Source: Saccharopolyspora erythraea NRRL 2338 (GTDB taxonomy: Bacteria > Actinomycetota > Actinomycetes > Mycobacteriales > Pseudonocardiaceae). Taken from it: a DNA stretch of 64,000 bases. A program made the translations under genes and the position numbers. Of the stretch, positions 28,262 to 37,122 are shown piece by piece. The notes under the pieces were generated by a model, which made no database searches, had not been told where the DNA came from, and saw only the letters and a program-made list of their open reading frames with translations. How positions within the stretch are numbered: the first letter of the stretch is position 1; each line of letters begins with the position of its first letter. The DNA is taken from NCBI RefSeq assembly GCF_000062885.1, contig NC_009142.1, positions 3,833,584 through 3,897,583 on the forward strand, written 5' to 3'.

Positions 28262-29746
28262 GTGGCCTTGCCACCGTCCAAAGTGTCCACTTCGCTGGCC
28301 GGCGCCAGGCTGGGCGTGACGTCGATCGTGTTCTTCACGGTCGCCGCCGCCGCGCCGGAGACCGTGGTCGGCGGTGGCGCGGTCAGCGGCTTCGCGGTCA
28401 GCGGGATCAGCGGTATCCCGATCGGCTACCTGGCCATCGCGGTGGTGCTCGGGCTGTTCGCGGTCGGCTACGTCACCATGGCCCGCCACGTCGAGAACGC
28501 GGGCGCGTTCTACGCCTACATCGCCAAGGGCCTGGGCAAGGTCAGCGGTACCGCGGCGGGTGGACTCGCCCTGGTCTCCTACAACGTCCTGGAGGTCAGC
28601 CTCGTCGGCGGTTTCGGCGTCGGAGCCTCGGACTTCGTGCGCCAGCTCAGCGGTGCCGACATCCCGTGGTGGCTGTTCGCCGGGGCGGGCGTGCTGGCCA
28701 TCGCCGTCCTTGGCGGGCTGCGGATCGACGTCAACGGCAAGGTGCTCGGCGTCCTGCTGGCCGCGGAGATCGCCGTGCTCGTGCTGTTCGACCTGGCATT
28801 CGTGTCCTCACCCTCGCCGCAGGGCATCGTGCTCACCACGCTGAACCCTGCGCAGCTGGCCACCGGGGCGGCAGGCGTGATCCTGGTGATCGCCTTCACC
28901 GGCTTCATCGGCTTCGAGAACTCCACGGTGCTCGCCGAGGAGGCGCGCGACCCGCGCACGGTCGTCTACGCCACCTACATCTCGCTGGCGGTCATCGGCG
29001 GGCTCTACAGCGTCTCGACCTGGGCGATGACGGTGGCGACCGGGCCGTCGCAGATCGTGGACCAGGCCAGGGCGCACTCCACCGAGCTGATGTTCGTGCT
29101 GGCGGGCGAGCGCCTGCCGGGCCTGCTGGTCACCATCGGCTCGGCCCTCTACGTCACCAGCCTGTTCGCGGGCATGCTGTCGTTCCACCACGTGTGCGCC
29201 CGGTACTTCTTCGCGCTCGGCCGCGAGGGCGTCGGCCCGCGGTGGTGGGGCACCACCAGCGCCCGCACCGGAGCCCCGGTGCCGGGTTCGCTGTCGCAGA
29301 CCGCGGTGTCGGCGGTGGTCGTGCTCGCGGTGGTGGTGACCGGGCTCGACCCGATCACCCATCTGTTCTACTGGTGCGCCTCCATCGGTGCGCTGGGCGT
29401 CCTGGTGCTGGTCACCTTCACCTCGGTGGCGGTGGTCGGCTACTTCCTGCGCGCGGAACCGAACGCGCACGGCCGCTGGAAGACGCTGGTGGCGCCCGCC
29501 GTGGCGGCGGTCGCGCTGGGCGCGGTCCTGGTGCTGACGCTGCTGTCGTTCGGCACGGTGCTCGGCGTCGAGGAGGGCGACCCGGTGGCGTGGGCGTTGC
29601 CGCTGGCCTACCTGGTCGTCGTCGTGGCCGGGCTCGGCTGGGGGCTGGTGCTCAGGCGCAACCGGCCCGACGCCTACGCGCGGATCGGGATGGGAGCGCG
29701 GTCGGCGACCGTCCGCGTGGAGCAGGAAGCGGTCGATGTCCGGTGA
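28262..29746 (+). CDS. APC-superfamily amino-acid permease
   Basis: Seen: 494 residues from GTG at 28262, with GGAAGGGG upstream. About 12-14 hydrophobic segments. APC marks are GVTSIVFFTVAAAAPETVVGG, NAGAFYAYIAKGLGK, and AFTGFIGFENSTVLAEEARDPRTVVYAT in the middle. Known: these carriers import amino acids or amines with protons. Context: between the GPP34 gene and a GNAT acetyltransferase whose ATG lies 11 bp inside its end, so the three genes look like one unit. Inferred: substrate unknown, possibly an amine or amino acid that the acetyltransferase modifies. Confidence 0.92.
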   Translation: MALPPSKVSTSLAGARLGVTSIVFFTVAAAAPETVVGGGAVSGFAVSGISGIPIGYLAIAVVLGLFAVGYVTMARHVENAGAFYAYIAKGLGKVSGTAAGGLALVSYNVLEVSLVGGFGVGASDFVRQLSGADIPWWLFAGAGVLAIAVLGGLRIDVNGKVLGVLLAAEIAVLVLFDLAFVSSPSPQGIVLTTLNPAQLATGAAGVILVIAFTGFIGFENSTVLAEEARDPRTVVYATYISLAVIGGLYSVSTWAMTVATGPSQIVDQARAHSTELMFVLAGERLPGLLVTIGSALYVTSLFAGMLSFHHVCARYFFALGREGVGPRWWGTTSARTGAPVPGSLSQTAVSAVVVLAVVVTGLDPITHLFYWCASIGALGVLVLVTFTSVAVVGYFLRAEPNAHGRWKTLVAPAVAAVALGAVLVLTLLSFGTVLGVEEGDPVAWALPLAYLVVVVAGLGWGLVLRRNRPDAYARIGMGARSATVRVEQEAVDVR

Positions 29747-30314
29747 GGAGGTCGCCGACGTCCGGTTGCGCACCCTGCTGCGGGCCTTCGGCGACGACGG
29801 GATAGCCCGGTGGCTGCTGCCCGACCCGAGCGCCCGGCCCGCCGTCTACCGCGAATGGTTCGGGATGGTCCTGGAGCACGCAGAGCGCGAGGGCTCGGTG
29901 CTGACCGGTGAGGACGGCGATGCGGTGCAGGTCTGGCTCTCCGCGCTGCACGGGCCGCCGGAGCTGCTGGACGAGGCAGGCCGCGGGCGGCTCCTGGAGA
30001 TCGCGGGCGCAGCCGCGCCGCGCTTCCGCGAGTTCGGGGAGCTGACCTCGGCGAACCACCCCGACGAGCCGCACCAGTACCTCGCGCTCATCGCCGTCGA
30101 CCCGGCCGTGCAGGCCTCGGGGATCGGCACCCGCGAGCTGACCGCCGCACTGCGGCGCTGGGACGCCGAGGGCGTGGCGACCTACCTGGAGGCCAGCACG
30201 CCACGCAGCCGCGGGCTGTACGCACGGCTGGGCTTCCGCGACCGGGGCGCGCCCATCGAGCTGCCGGACGGCCCTTCGCTGTATCCGATGTGGCGGGAGC
30301 CGAACGCGGCCTGA
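29736..30314 (+). CDS. GNAT-family N-acetyltransferase
   Basis: Seen: 192 residues from ATG at 29736, overlapping the permease by 11 bp. The GNAT acetyl-CoA motif is in HQYLALIAVDPAVQASGIGTRELTAALRRWDAEGVATYLEASTPRSRGLYARLGFRDRG (about residues 110-170); the usual QGxGxG/A loop is QASGIGT here. The N-terminal third is the acceptor side and is not diagnostic. Context: last gene of the GPP34-permease-GNAT set. The substrate is not predictable. Confidence 0.85.
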   Translation: MSGEEVADVRLRTLLRAFGDDGIARWLLPDPSARPAVYREWFGMVLEHAEREGSVLTGEDGDAVQVWLSALHGPPELLDEAGRGRLLEIAGAAAPRFREFGELTSANHPDEPHQYLALIAVDPAVQASGIGTRELTAALRRWDAEGVATYLEASTPRSRGLYARLGFRDRGAPIELPDGPSLYPMWREPNAA

Positions 30315-30400
30315 GCGCCTGTCTTCGAACTCGCCGTGCGTGGCGGTGCCGGTTGCGGGGGTGGGCGAGCGGCACCGCTGACTCGAAGATCGAACCCGGG
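30315..30400. repeat. Intergenic repeat similar to 24976-25040
   Basis: Begins GAGCGCCTGTCTTCGAACTCG right after the GNAT stop. A closely similar run (GCGCCCGTCTTCGGACCCGCC) follows the MarR stop at about 24977. Similarity continues weakly for about 45 bp (GCGNGGYGGTKCCGG). Near its end CTCGAAGATCG mirrors the GTCTTCGA start. It may be a dispersed intergenic element. Confidence 0.4.
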
Positions 30401-30512
30401 TCCTGAGGCGGCGCCGCCGGCCCGAAGGCGCCGCGATTTCCGCGCCGATGTGGCGTGCTCCCCGTTCTGGAGGCCGGGCAACACGTCACATCGACCCGTC
30501 GCGCGTCGGTTC

Positions 30513-30743
30513 CTAGTCGGTCTCGGTGCCTACGAAGCCGAACTCCCAGACACCGTCGGACCCGCTGCGCCTGCGCTCGTAGGCCAGCAGCGGAGCGTGC
30601 TGGTCCGCGGCGCCCGGGGTGCCGTGCGCACGGCGTGCGGGGAGGGTGACCCGCGGAACCGGCATCCCGGAGGCGTCGGCGGCCACGCTGATCTCCCGCC
30701 CGTCCTCCGGACCGCCGCGCAGGCGTACGCGGACATCTCCCAC
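30513..30743 (-). CDS. Small conserved-looking actinobacterial protein
   Basis: Seen: 76 residues from GTG at 30743, with AAGGAAGGGAG at the proper distance. The text is VGDVRVRLRGGPEDGREISV, then a Pro-rich segment, and a C-terminus YERRRSGSDGVWEFGFVGTE. This pattern, GGPxDGRxxxV plus an aromatic end, resembles small unnamed proteins frequent in actinomycetes. No membrane segment, no cysteines. It is a single gene convergent with the GNAT unit. Function unknown; coding status is supported by codon bias and the ribosome site. Confidence 0.7.
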   Translation of the reverse strand: MGDVRVRLRGGPEDGREISVAADASGMPVPRVTLPARRAHGTPGAADQHAPLLAYERRRSGSDGVWEFGFVGTETD

Positions 30744-30987
30744 CGGAACTCCCTTCCTTGAAACGAGCAACGACAACCCGTTCCGACTTCCGGCACCGCC
30801 GGTTCGTTCCGGCTGTCACTTGATCGTGTGGCGCCATGCTCCCAGAAAGTCGATCAACGCTCCAGAACCGTTCGAGTGCCTTGCCCGGCTCCATTGTGGA
30901 GTGCTCTCTACCGGCGAGTACGCAGTGTTCGGGGCGGGGGTCGCCGTTCTGCCTGCCGGGCGGTGAAGCTGCTGGTAGAAATCGGGG

Positions 30988-32031
30988 ATGAGCGTCGAAC
31001 GAACGGTGGCCCTGCGGTTCGCGCCCGGCGCGGTCGAGGCCGGCACGCACGTGAACCTCTCCGCGGTGCGCACCGACGGCGAGCACCTGTGGATCGCCGG
31101 TGACGAGACCGCGACCGTCGAGCGGCTGACCTGCGACTCTCCGCAGCGGCCGGTGGTCTACACCGACCACGTGGAGTTCGCGCTGGCCGACGTCGTGGCG
31201 CTGCCCGGCGAGGCCGACGAGGAGGTCGACGTCGAGGGATTGGCGCTCAACGGCCCGTACCTGTGGGCGGTCGGCTCGCACAGCCGCAGGCGCAAACGGG
31301 TCAAGTCGAACCATTCCGACCGGAAGGCCGCCAAGCGCCTGGCGGCGGTCACCGACGAACCCAGCCGACGCGTGCTGGCACGCATCGCGCTCTCCGACCA
31401 CGTGCCCGCCGGGGCCACGCCGGAAGGCCACCGCAGCGCGGCGCTCAGCGGGCCCGGGCTGGTGGACCTGCTCGACGAGGACGAGCACCTGGCCCCGTTC
31501 CTGGCGATCCCGGGCAAGGACAACGGGCTCGACGTCGAGGGCATCGCGGTGGCGGGTGAACCCGGCGCGGAGCGGGTCTTCCTCGGGCTGCGCGGACCGG
31601 TGCTGCGCGGATGGGCGGTGGTGCTGCAGGTCGCCCCGAGGGAGGACGGCGACGAACTGCGGCTGGCACCCGTGGAGGGCAAGCAGCGCTACCTCAAGCA
31701 CTTCCTCGACCTCGACGGCCTGGGCATCCGCGACCTGTGCCCGCAGGGCGACGACCTGCTGGTCCTGGCCGGGCCCTCGATGGACCTCGACGGCCCGGTC
31801 CGGGTCTACCGGTGGCCGGGCGCGGCGCGCATCGAGGCCCCCGACGTCGTGCACCGGGACGAACTGCGCCGCGAGATCGACCTGCCCTACGGCGAGGGCG
31901 ACGACCACGCCGAGGGGATCGCGCTGCTGCCCAGCGGTGAGCTGCTGGTCGTCTACGACAGCCCGGCGCGGTCGCGGCTGACCGATCCGGGAACCGTGCT
32001 CGCCGACGTCGTCGCGGCGGGCGGCCGTTGA
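30988..32031 (+). CDS. DUF3616-family protein
   Basis: Seen: 347 residues from ATG at 30988. Repeated beta-strand motifs typical of DUF3616 are NLSAVRTDGEHLWIAGDETATVERL, DVEGLALNGPYLWAVGSHSRRRK, DNGLDVEGIAVAG, GLGIRDLCPQGDDLLVLAGPSMDLDGPVRVYRW and HAEGIALLPSGELLVVYDSPA. The repeats suggest a beta-propeller-like fold. No signal peptide. Known: no established function for the family. Context: single gene, convergent with the monooxygenase-like gene, only 7 bp apart. Confidence 0.88.
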   Translation: MSVERTVALRFAPGAVEAGTHVNLSAVRTDGEHLWIAGDETATVERLTCDSPQRPVVYTDHVEFALADVVALPGEADEEVDVEGLALNGPYLWAVGSHSRRRKRVKSNHSDRKAAKRLAAVTDEPSRRVLARIALSDHVPAGATPEGHRSAALSGPGLVDLLDEDEHLAPFLAIPGKDNGLDVEGIAVAGEPGAERVFLGLRGPVLRGWAVVLQVAPREDGDELRLAPVEGKQRYLKHFLDLDGLGIRDLCPQGDDLLVLAGPSMDLDGPVRVYRWPGAARIEAPDVVHRDELRREIDLPYGEGDDHAEGIALLPSGELLVVYDSPARSRLTDPGTVLADVVAAGGR

Positions 32032-32038
32032 CGCCTGG

Positions 32039-33268
32039 TCAGATCAGCTCGGTGATGTTGGGCCGCACCCCGAGCATGGCGCGGCCGAACAGCTCCGGGT
32101 TGCCCAGCGTGCTCGCGATGGCGTGCCTGCTGCCGGTGTGGATGTCGCGCAGCAGGCCCTGCAGCGGGTTGGAGTCGGCCACAGCCGACGCGCCGTAGGC
32201 CGAGACCAGCAGGTCCACCGCCTCGCGGCACTGCTGCACGGCGTGGCTGGCGTGCTGGCGGATCCGGGCGCGTTCGACGTAGGAGGGGTAGGTGCCCGCC
32301 CGCGCGTGGGACTCCACCGTGGACGCGCACTGGTAGGCGATCATGCGGGCGACGTCGGCCCTGGTGGCCGCCTCGGCGACGGCCATCTGGAAGGCCGTCG
32401 AGTCGGTCATGCGCTCGTAGTTGGTGAACGAGATGCCGCGGCGGTCCGACTCGCCGACCACGTAGTCCAGCGCCGCGGTGGCCATGCCCACGAACGGGGC
32501 GATCAGGTGCGTGCTGAGCGTGGGCACCAGCGCCGCCCGGTAGCGGACGTTCTCCTCGTCCTCGCGGGCGTACCTGCCCTCGGTGGCCGGCCCGACCGGC
32601 AGGATGCGGTGGTCGGGGAAGAAGAGCTCCTCGCCGACCAGCAGGTTGCTGCCGGTGGCGCGCATGCCGAGGGTGAACCAGGTGTCCTTGACGGTCAGCT
32701 CCCGCATCGGCACCAGCCCGTAGGCGCTGCCCGCGGGCCGGCCGTCGTGCTCGGGCAGCCGGATCCCGAGCATCGCCCACTGCGCGTGCAGGCATCCCGA
32801 CGCCGGCCCCCACCGCCCGCCGGCGACCCAGCCGCCGTCGACGCGCCGCGCGGTGGAGTGGGGGGTGAGCACCTGGCACACCCGGGTGTCGGGGTCCTCG
32901 CCGAAGACGTCGTGCTGGGCGCGCTCCGGGAACAGGCCCGTCAGCCAGTCGCCGCAGCTGAGGATCATCACCAGCCACGCCGCCGACGGGTCGGCGGTGG
33001 CCAGCGCCGCGGTCGAGTCGACGATCGTGCGCAGGTCGTACTCCAGCCCGCCGAACCGGCGCGGGACCCAGGCGCGGAAGAGGCCGGCGTCGGTGAGGGC
33101 CTGCAGCGCCTCGTCAGCGAGCCTGCGCTCCTGGTCGCCGGTGGCCCGGTGGTCGGCGAGCACGGCGCGCAGACCCGCCGCGCGCCGCACGGCTTCGTCC
33201 GAGCCGTGTCCGCCCCCATCGCCACCAGGCATGTCGTCCCCTTTCACGGGTATGTGCACATCGATCAT
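32039..33268 (-). CDS. Acyl-CoA dehydrogenase-fold flavin-dependent monooxygenase (HsaA/HpaB-like)
   Basis: Seen: 409 residues from ATG at 33268. The fold follows group D flavin monooxygenases: an N-terminal helical part with ALQALTDAGLFRAWVPRRFGGLEYDLRTIVDSTAALATADPSAAWL, a middle beta domain with GGRWGPASGCLHAQWAMLG and DTWFTLGMRATGSNLLV, and a C-terminal helical bundle. Known: members such as HsaA hydroxylate phenols with reduced flavin supplied by a separate reductase. Context: no flavin reductase gene is adjacent. The nearest upstream genes are lutCBA, 51 bp away and in the same direction. Inferred: an oxygenase component for an aromatic or polyketide substrate. A true acyl-CoA dehydrogenase is less likely. 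Confidence 0.8.
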   Translation of the reverse strand: MIDVHIPVKGDDMPGGDGGGHGSDEAVRRAAGLRAVLADHRATGDQERRLADEALQALTDAGLFRAWVPRRFGGLEYDLRTIVDSTAALATADPSAAWLVMILSCGDWLTGLFPERAQHDVFGEDPDTRVCQVLTPHSTARRVDGGWVAGGRWGPASGCLHAQWAMLGIRLPEHDGRPAGSAYGLVPMRELTVKDTWFTLGMRATGSNLLVGEELFFPDHRILPVGPATEGRYAREDEENVRYRAALVPTLSTHLIAPFVGMATAALDYVVGESDRRGISFTNYERMTDSTAFQMAVAEAATRADVARMIAYQCASTVESHARAGTYPSYVERARIRQHASHAVQQCREAVDLLVSAYGASAVADSNPLQGLLRDIHTGSRHAIASTLGNPELFGRAMLGVRPNITELI

Positions 33269-33319
33269 TGCACACCCGCAAGGGTGAAGGGTGACGACTG
33301 GAAGGGCTAGCGCGGTCCA

Positions 33320-33946
33320 CTATGGAGTGACCAGGACGTGCAGGGTCCGCGGACCGTGCACTCCCTCGACGCGGTCGAGCTCGATGTCGCTGGTAGCCGA
33401 CGGACCGCTGATGAACGTCAGCGGCCGCGCGGGGTCCAAGTCGGCCAGCGCGCTGGGCACGTCGTCGGCGATCCGGGACTCCTCGACCACGCAGAGGTGG
33501 ACGTCGGGCACCAGCGTGGCGGCTCTGCGGCCCTGGCCGGGACCGTGGTCGAGCACGATCGTGCCGGTGGAGGCGATGCCCGCGGTCGCGGTGGTGACCA
33601 CGGCGTCGACGCGGTCCAACCCGGCGGTGCCGGTGGCGGTGCCGTCGTCCACTTCGAACTCTCCGCCGAGCGCGCTCGGCCACTGCTCGGGCACGCCGGC
33701 CGGAACGAGCAGGCGGCGTGCCGAGTAGCGCCGGGCCGCCGAGGCGATCGCGTCCACCAGCTCCGGAGCCGCCACCCGCTGCACGGTCGCCCTGTAGTCG
33801 GCGACGCGCTCGCAGAACAGCGCAACCACGTCGGCGGACGGCCGCTGAGCGGCATAGGCGCGGGGGACGGACTCCAGGGGTTGCCGGTCCGCGTGCGCCA
33901 GGGCGCTGCGGACCCGGCCGAGAACGACCTCGCGTGCGGAACTCAT
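33320..33946 (-). CDS. lutC: Lactate utilisation protein C (LUD domain)
   Basis: Seen: 208 residues from ATG at 33946, which overlaps the lutB stop (ATGA). The LUD-fold marks are YSARRLLVPAGVPEQW, VVTTATAGIASTGTIVLDHG, LVPDVHLCVVEESRIADDVPSAL and the end RPLTFISGPSATSDIELDRVEGVHGPRTLHVLV. Known: LutABC is the iron-sulfur L-lactate dehydrogenase complex that lets cells grow on lactate; LutC is needed but has no cofactor motif. Context: third gene of lutABC. Confident. Confidence 0.93.
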   Translation of the reverse strand: MSSAREVVLGRVRSALAHADRQPLESVPRAYAAQRPSADVVALFCERVADYRATVQRVAAPELVDAIASAARRYSARRLLVPAGVPEQWPSALGGEFEVDDGTATGTAGLDRVDAVVTTATAGIASTGTIVLDHGPGQGRRAATLVPDVHLCVVEESRIADDVPSALADLDPARPLTFISGPSATSDIELDRVEGVHGPRTLHVLVTP

Positions 33947-35391
33947 GGCTGCTTGCCTCCTCGGGTGCGCTCCCACCAGGCGCGGAAGGACTCCCGCGCG
34001 GGCGCGGGTGCGTCGCGGGCATCGGTCCAGCGCGACAGCGGTGCCGGCAGCCGCCCGATGGTGCCGCGCCGGCCGATGAAGCGCCTGCTCCAGGACGCGA
34101 CGCGCTGGACGGCGGCCAGCCGCCTGGCATCGCCCAGCACCCAGCTCGCCAGCCCCATCAGCAGGTCCAGCGGCCTGGACCGGACGCCGTGGTGTTCCTC
34201 GACCACGCGGGTGCGCAGGTGCACCAGCAGGTCCGGGATGTCGATGGCGACCGGGCAGACGTCGTAGCAGGCTCCGCACAGCGAGGACGCGTAGGGAAGC
34301 GCCTGGTCGACGGGCGAGGCGGTGCCGCGCAGCTGGGGGGTGAGCACCGCGCCGATCGGTCCGGGGTAGACCGAGCCGTAGGCGTGGCCGCCGGTGCGCT
34401 CGTACACCGGGCACACGTTCAGGCATGCCGAGCAGCGGATGCAGCGCAGTGCCTGCCGCCCGACCTCGTCGGCCAGGGCGTTGGTCCGCCCGTTGTCGAG
34501 CAGCACCACGTGGAAGGACTGCGGACCGTCGCCCGGCGTCACGCCCGTCCACGTCGAGGTGTAGGGGTTCATCCGCTCCCCGGTGCTCGACCGGGGCAGC
34601 AGCTGCAGGAACACCTCCAGGTCCCGCCAGCTCGGCACGAGCTTCTCGATCCCCACCACGCTGATCAGCGTCTCGGGCAGTGTCAGGCACATCCGGCCGT
34701 TGCCCTCCGACTCCACCACCACGAGGGTGCCGGTGTCGGCCACGGCGAAGTTCACGCCCGAGACCGCGACCTTGGCCCGCAGGAACTTCTCCCGCAGGTG
34801 GCGCCGGGCGACGTCGGCGAGCCGGGCCGGCTCGTCGGTGAGGTCGTCGGGCGCGGGCACCCCGGCCCCGCCCATCTCGCGGCGGAAGATCTCGCGGACC
34901 TCGGCGCGGTTGCGGTGGATGGCGGGCACCAGGATGTGGCTGGGGGCGTCGTTCCCGAGCTGCACGATCAGCTCGGCGAGGTCGGTCTCCCACGCCGAGA
35001 TCCCGGCATCGCCCAGCGCCTCGTTGAGCTCGATCTCCTGCGTGGCCATGGACTTGACCTTGACCACCTCGCGCTCGCCGGTGGCCCGGACCAGGTCGAC
35101 GACGATCCGGTTGGCCTCCTCGGCGTCGCGCGCCCAGTGCACGACGCCGCCCGCGGCGGTGACGGCCGCCTCGAAGCGCTCCAGGTAGGTGTCCAGGTGC
35201 GACAGGGTGTGGGCCTTGATCGCCGCGCCCGCCTCGCGCAGCTCGGCCCAGTCGTCGAGCTCGCCGACGACCGACGCGCGCTTGCGGCGGATCGTCGCGG
35301 TCGCGCCGGCCAGGTTGTGGCGGAGCTGGGAGTCGGCGACCGCCCGCTTGGCCGCCTCCGGGAACGGCGGCATGCCGAGGAACGTGCTCAC
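33943..35391 (-). CDS. lutB: Lactate utilisation protein B (iron-sulfur, LUD domain)
   Basis: Seen: 482 residues from GTG at 35391, which overlaps the lutA stop. The LUD domain (about 60-290) has VVKVKSMATQEIELNEAL and AVADTGTLVVVESEGNGRM. Two 4Fe-4S motifs follow: CIRCSACLNVCPVY (about 350) and CGACYDVCPVAI (about 400). A C-terminal DUF3390-like helical part ends in RAWWERTRGGKQP. Known: LutB is the central electron-transfer subunit of the lactate oxidation complex, cytosolic or membrane-associated. Context: middle gene of the operon, overlapped at both ends. Confidence 0.95.
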   Translation of the reverse strand: MSTFLGMPPFPEAAKRAVADSQLRHNLAGATATIRRKRASVVGELDDWAELREAGAAIKAHTLSHLDTYLERFEAAVTAAGGVVHWARDAEEANRIVVDLVRATGEREVVKVKSMATQEIELNEALGDAGISAWETDLAELIVQLGNDAPSHILVPAIHRNRAEVREIFRREMGGAGVPAPDDLTDEPARLADVARRHLREKFLRAKVAVSGVNFAVADTGTLVVVESEGNGRMCLTLPETLISVVGIEKLVPSWRDLEVFLQLLPRSSTGERMNPYTSTWTGVTPGDGPQSFHVVLLDNGRTNALADEVGRQALRCIRCSACLNVCPVYERTGGHAYGSVYPGPIGAVLTPQLRGTASPVDQALPYASSLCGACYDVCPVAIDIPDLLVHLRTRVVEEHHGVRSRPLDLLMGLASWVLGDARRLAAVQRVASWSRRFIGRRGTIGRLPAPLSRWTDARDAPAPARESFRAWWERTRGGKQP

Positions 35392-36128
35392 GCTCGGTCT
35401 CCTTCGGTCGAGGCCAGGATCTCGGCCAGGTGCACGACCCGGATGCCCGAACGCTGCCGGGACAGCAGGCCGCCGATGTGCATCAGGCACGAGCTGTCGC
35501 CGGCGCAGAGCAGCTCCGCGCCGGTCTCCCGCACGTGCCGGGCCTTGTCCGCGCCCATCGCCACCGACACGTCCGGGTTCTTCAGCGCGAACGTGCCGCC
35601 GAACCCGCAGCACTGCTCGGCCTGCGGCAGCTCGACCAGGTCAAGGGCCCGCACCTCGCGCAGGAGTTGCAGCGGCCGGTCTCCGACGCGCAGCAGCCGG
35701 ACGGAGTGGCAGGTGGGGTGGTAGGTGACCCGGTGCGGGAAGTACGCGCCGACGTCGGTCGTGCCGAGCACCGAGACGAGGAACTCCGACAGCTCGTGCA
35801 CGCGCGGGGCGAGCCCGCGCACCGCGCGCGAGAGCCGGGAGTCGCCGGAGCTGTCGGCGACCGCCGCGTGCTGGTGGCGGACCGACCCGACGCACGAGCC
35901 CGACGGCGCCACCACCGCGTCGTAGCCGGCGAAGGCGTCGACGAAGGTGCGCACGGAGGAGACGGCCTGGCGCCGGTAACCGGTGTTGGTGTGCATCTGC
36001 CCGCAGCAGGTCTGCGCGGCGGGGAACTCGACCTCGCACCCGAGCCGCTCCAGCAGTCGCACGGTCGCCTTCGGTGCTTCCGGGAACACGGTGTCGCCCA
36101 GACACGTCGCGAACAGGGCAACCCTCAT
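35388..36128 (-). CDS. lutA: Lactate utilisation protein A (CCG-domain iron-sulfur subunit)
   Basis: Seen: 246 residues from ATG at 36128. Two cysteine-rich CCG domains occur, CEVEFPAAQTCCGQMHTNTG and AEQCCGFGGTFALKNPDVS, as in heterodisulfide-reductase-like subunits. The start ALFATCLGDTVFPE is typical. Known: first gene of lutABC in many Gram-positive bacteria. Context: divergent from a GntR/FCD gene, with an operator palindrome between. Inferred: induced by lactate or a similar hydroxy-acid. Confidence 0.95.
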   Translation of the reverse strand: MRVALFATCLGDTVFPEAPKATVRLLERLGCEVEFPAAQTCCGQMHTNTGYRRQAVSSVRTFVDAFAGYDAVVAPSGSCVGSVRHQHAAVADSSGDSRLSRAVRGLAPRVHELSEFLVSVLGTTDVGAYFPHRVTYHPTCHSVRLLRVGDRPLQLLREVRALDLVELPQAEQCCGFGGTFALKNPDVSVAMGADKARHVRETGAELLCAGDSSCLMHIGGLLSRQRSGIRVVHLAEILASTEGDRA

Positions 36129-36283
36129 TGCGGCATCACTCCTGGTGTGCGGGAGCCGGGACCGGTGCCGGCCCGGAACCGTCGCCGGCGTCGAACCACC
36201 ACCGGCGAACGACCACCGGCCGGGAACCACTACCGGAACTGTGGCCGGTGCGGCGCGAGCACGCTCGTCCGCCGACCAATCTA

Positions 36284-36294
36284 TGGTCAGACCA
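36284..36294. promoter_or_regulatory. GntR/FCD operator, TGGTCAGACCA
   Basis: An 11-bp palindrome (TGGTC-A-GACCA) in the 220-bp gap between lutA and its regulator. It has the same core as the site before the other FCD regulator at 3414-3430. It is placed to control both directions. Confidence 0.65.
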
Positions 36295-36348
36295 CAGCAA
36301 GGACGTACTGTAGAGACCGATGGAGCGGATGTGAACCCTGGGGGGCCG

Positions 36349-37113
36349 ATGGCGGGACAGGACGACCCGGGGCGCGACGACGCGGCGGGCTGGCGGCCGG
36401 TCGCGCGGGCGCGCACCTACGAGCTGGTCATCGACCGGGTCGAGGAGCAGATCCGCACCGGCGCGCTGCGCGTCGGCGACCGGTTGCCCGCCGAGCGGGA
36501 CCTGGCGGGCATGCTCGGCGTCAGCCGGGCCGCGGTGCGCGAGGCGCTGCGCGCGCTGGAGGCGCAGGGCGTGCTGCGCATGTCGGTGGGCACCGGGCCG
36601 GAGTCGGGCACGATCGTGGCCGCGATGCCGAGCCAGGCGCTCACCCGGTTCCTGCGGCTGCACGTCGCGCTGGCCAACTTCCCGATGCACAACGTCGTCG
36701 AGGCGCGCGTGATGCTCGAGCGCGAGAGCGCGCGCAACGCCGCCCTCCGGGCCACTGCCGAGGACCTGGAGGAGCTGGCCGGGCTGCTCGACGCGATGGA
36801 CGAGGCCGGCTCGGACCGGGAGCGCTTCAACGAGCTGGACACCGCCTTCCACGTGGCGATCGCCGAGGCGGGAGGCAACCGCCTGGTCGCCGACATGACG
36901 ATCGCCATCCGGGAGTCGATGCGCCGACCGCTGCTGCGGGCGTTCGTCGAGCTGGGCGAGTCGTGGCCGTCGGTCGCCGACGGCCTGCGCGACGACCACC
37001 GCGCGATCCACCAGGCGTTGCGGGACCGCGACGAGGCGCTGGCCGAGCAGCGGATGGTCGAGCACATCCGGGGCTTCTACGCCCGGGTCCCCGGCACCGC
37101 CGGCTTCGGCTGA
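36349..37113 (+). CDS. GntR/FCD regulator of the lut operon
   Basis: Seen: 254 residues from ATG at 36349; GTG at 36331 is an alternative start. The winged helix (about 18-85) has RVGDRLPAERDLAGMLGVSRAAVREALRALEAQGVLRMSVGTG. The FCD domain (about 105-235) has ELDTAFHVAIAEAGGNRLVADM and DHRAIHQALRDRDE with metal-ligand histidines. Known: LldR/LutR-type repressors leave their palindrome when lactate is present. Context: divergent from lutABC with the palindrome between. Inferred: the operon's repressor. Regulator type is sure; ligand is inferred. Confidence 0.9.
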   Translation: MAGQDDPGRDDAAGWRPVARARTYELVIDRVEEQIRTGALRVGDRLPAERDLAGMLGVSRAAVREALRALEAQGVLRMSVGTGPESGTIVAAMPSQALTRFLRLHVALANFPMHNVVEARVMLERESARNAALRATAEDLEELAGLLDAMDEAGSDRERFNELDTAFHVAIAEAGGNRLVADMTIAIRESMRRPLLRAFVELGESWPSVADGLRDDHRAIHQALRDRDEALAEQRMVEHIRGFYARVPGTAGFG

Positions 37114-37122
37114 CCGGACCGC

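Noticed and set aside
32039-33268. A true acyl-CoA dehydrogenase in beta-oxidation
   Set aside because: The sequence fits the flavin-dependent monooxygenase branch better, and no beta-oxidation partners are adjacent.
36155-36255. CRISPR-like array
   Set aside because: Units are short, imperfect and CCGG-rich without spacers of constant length; no cas gene is near.
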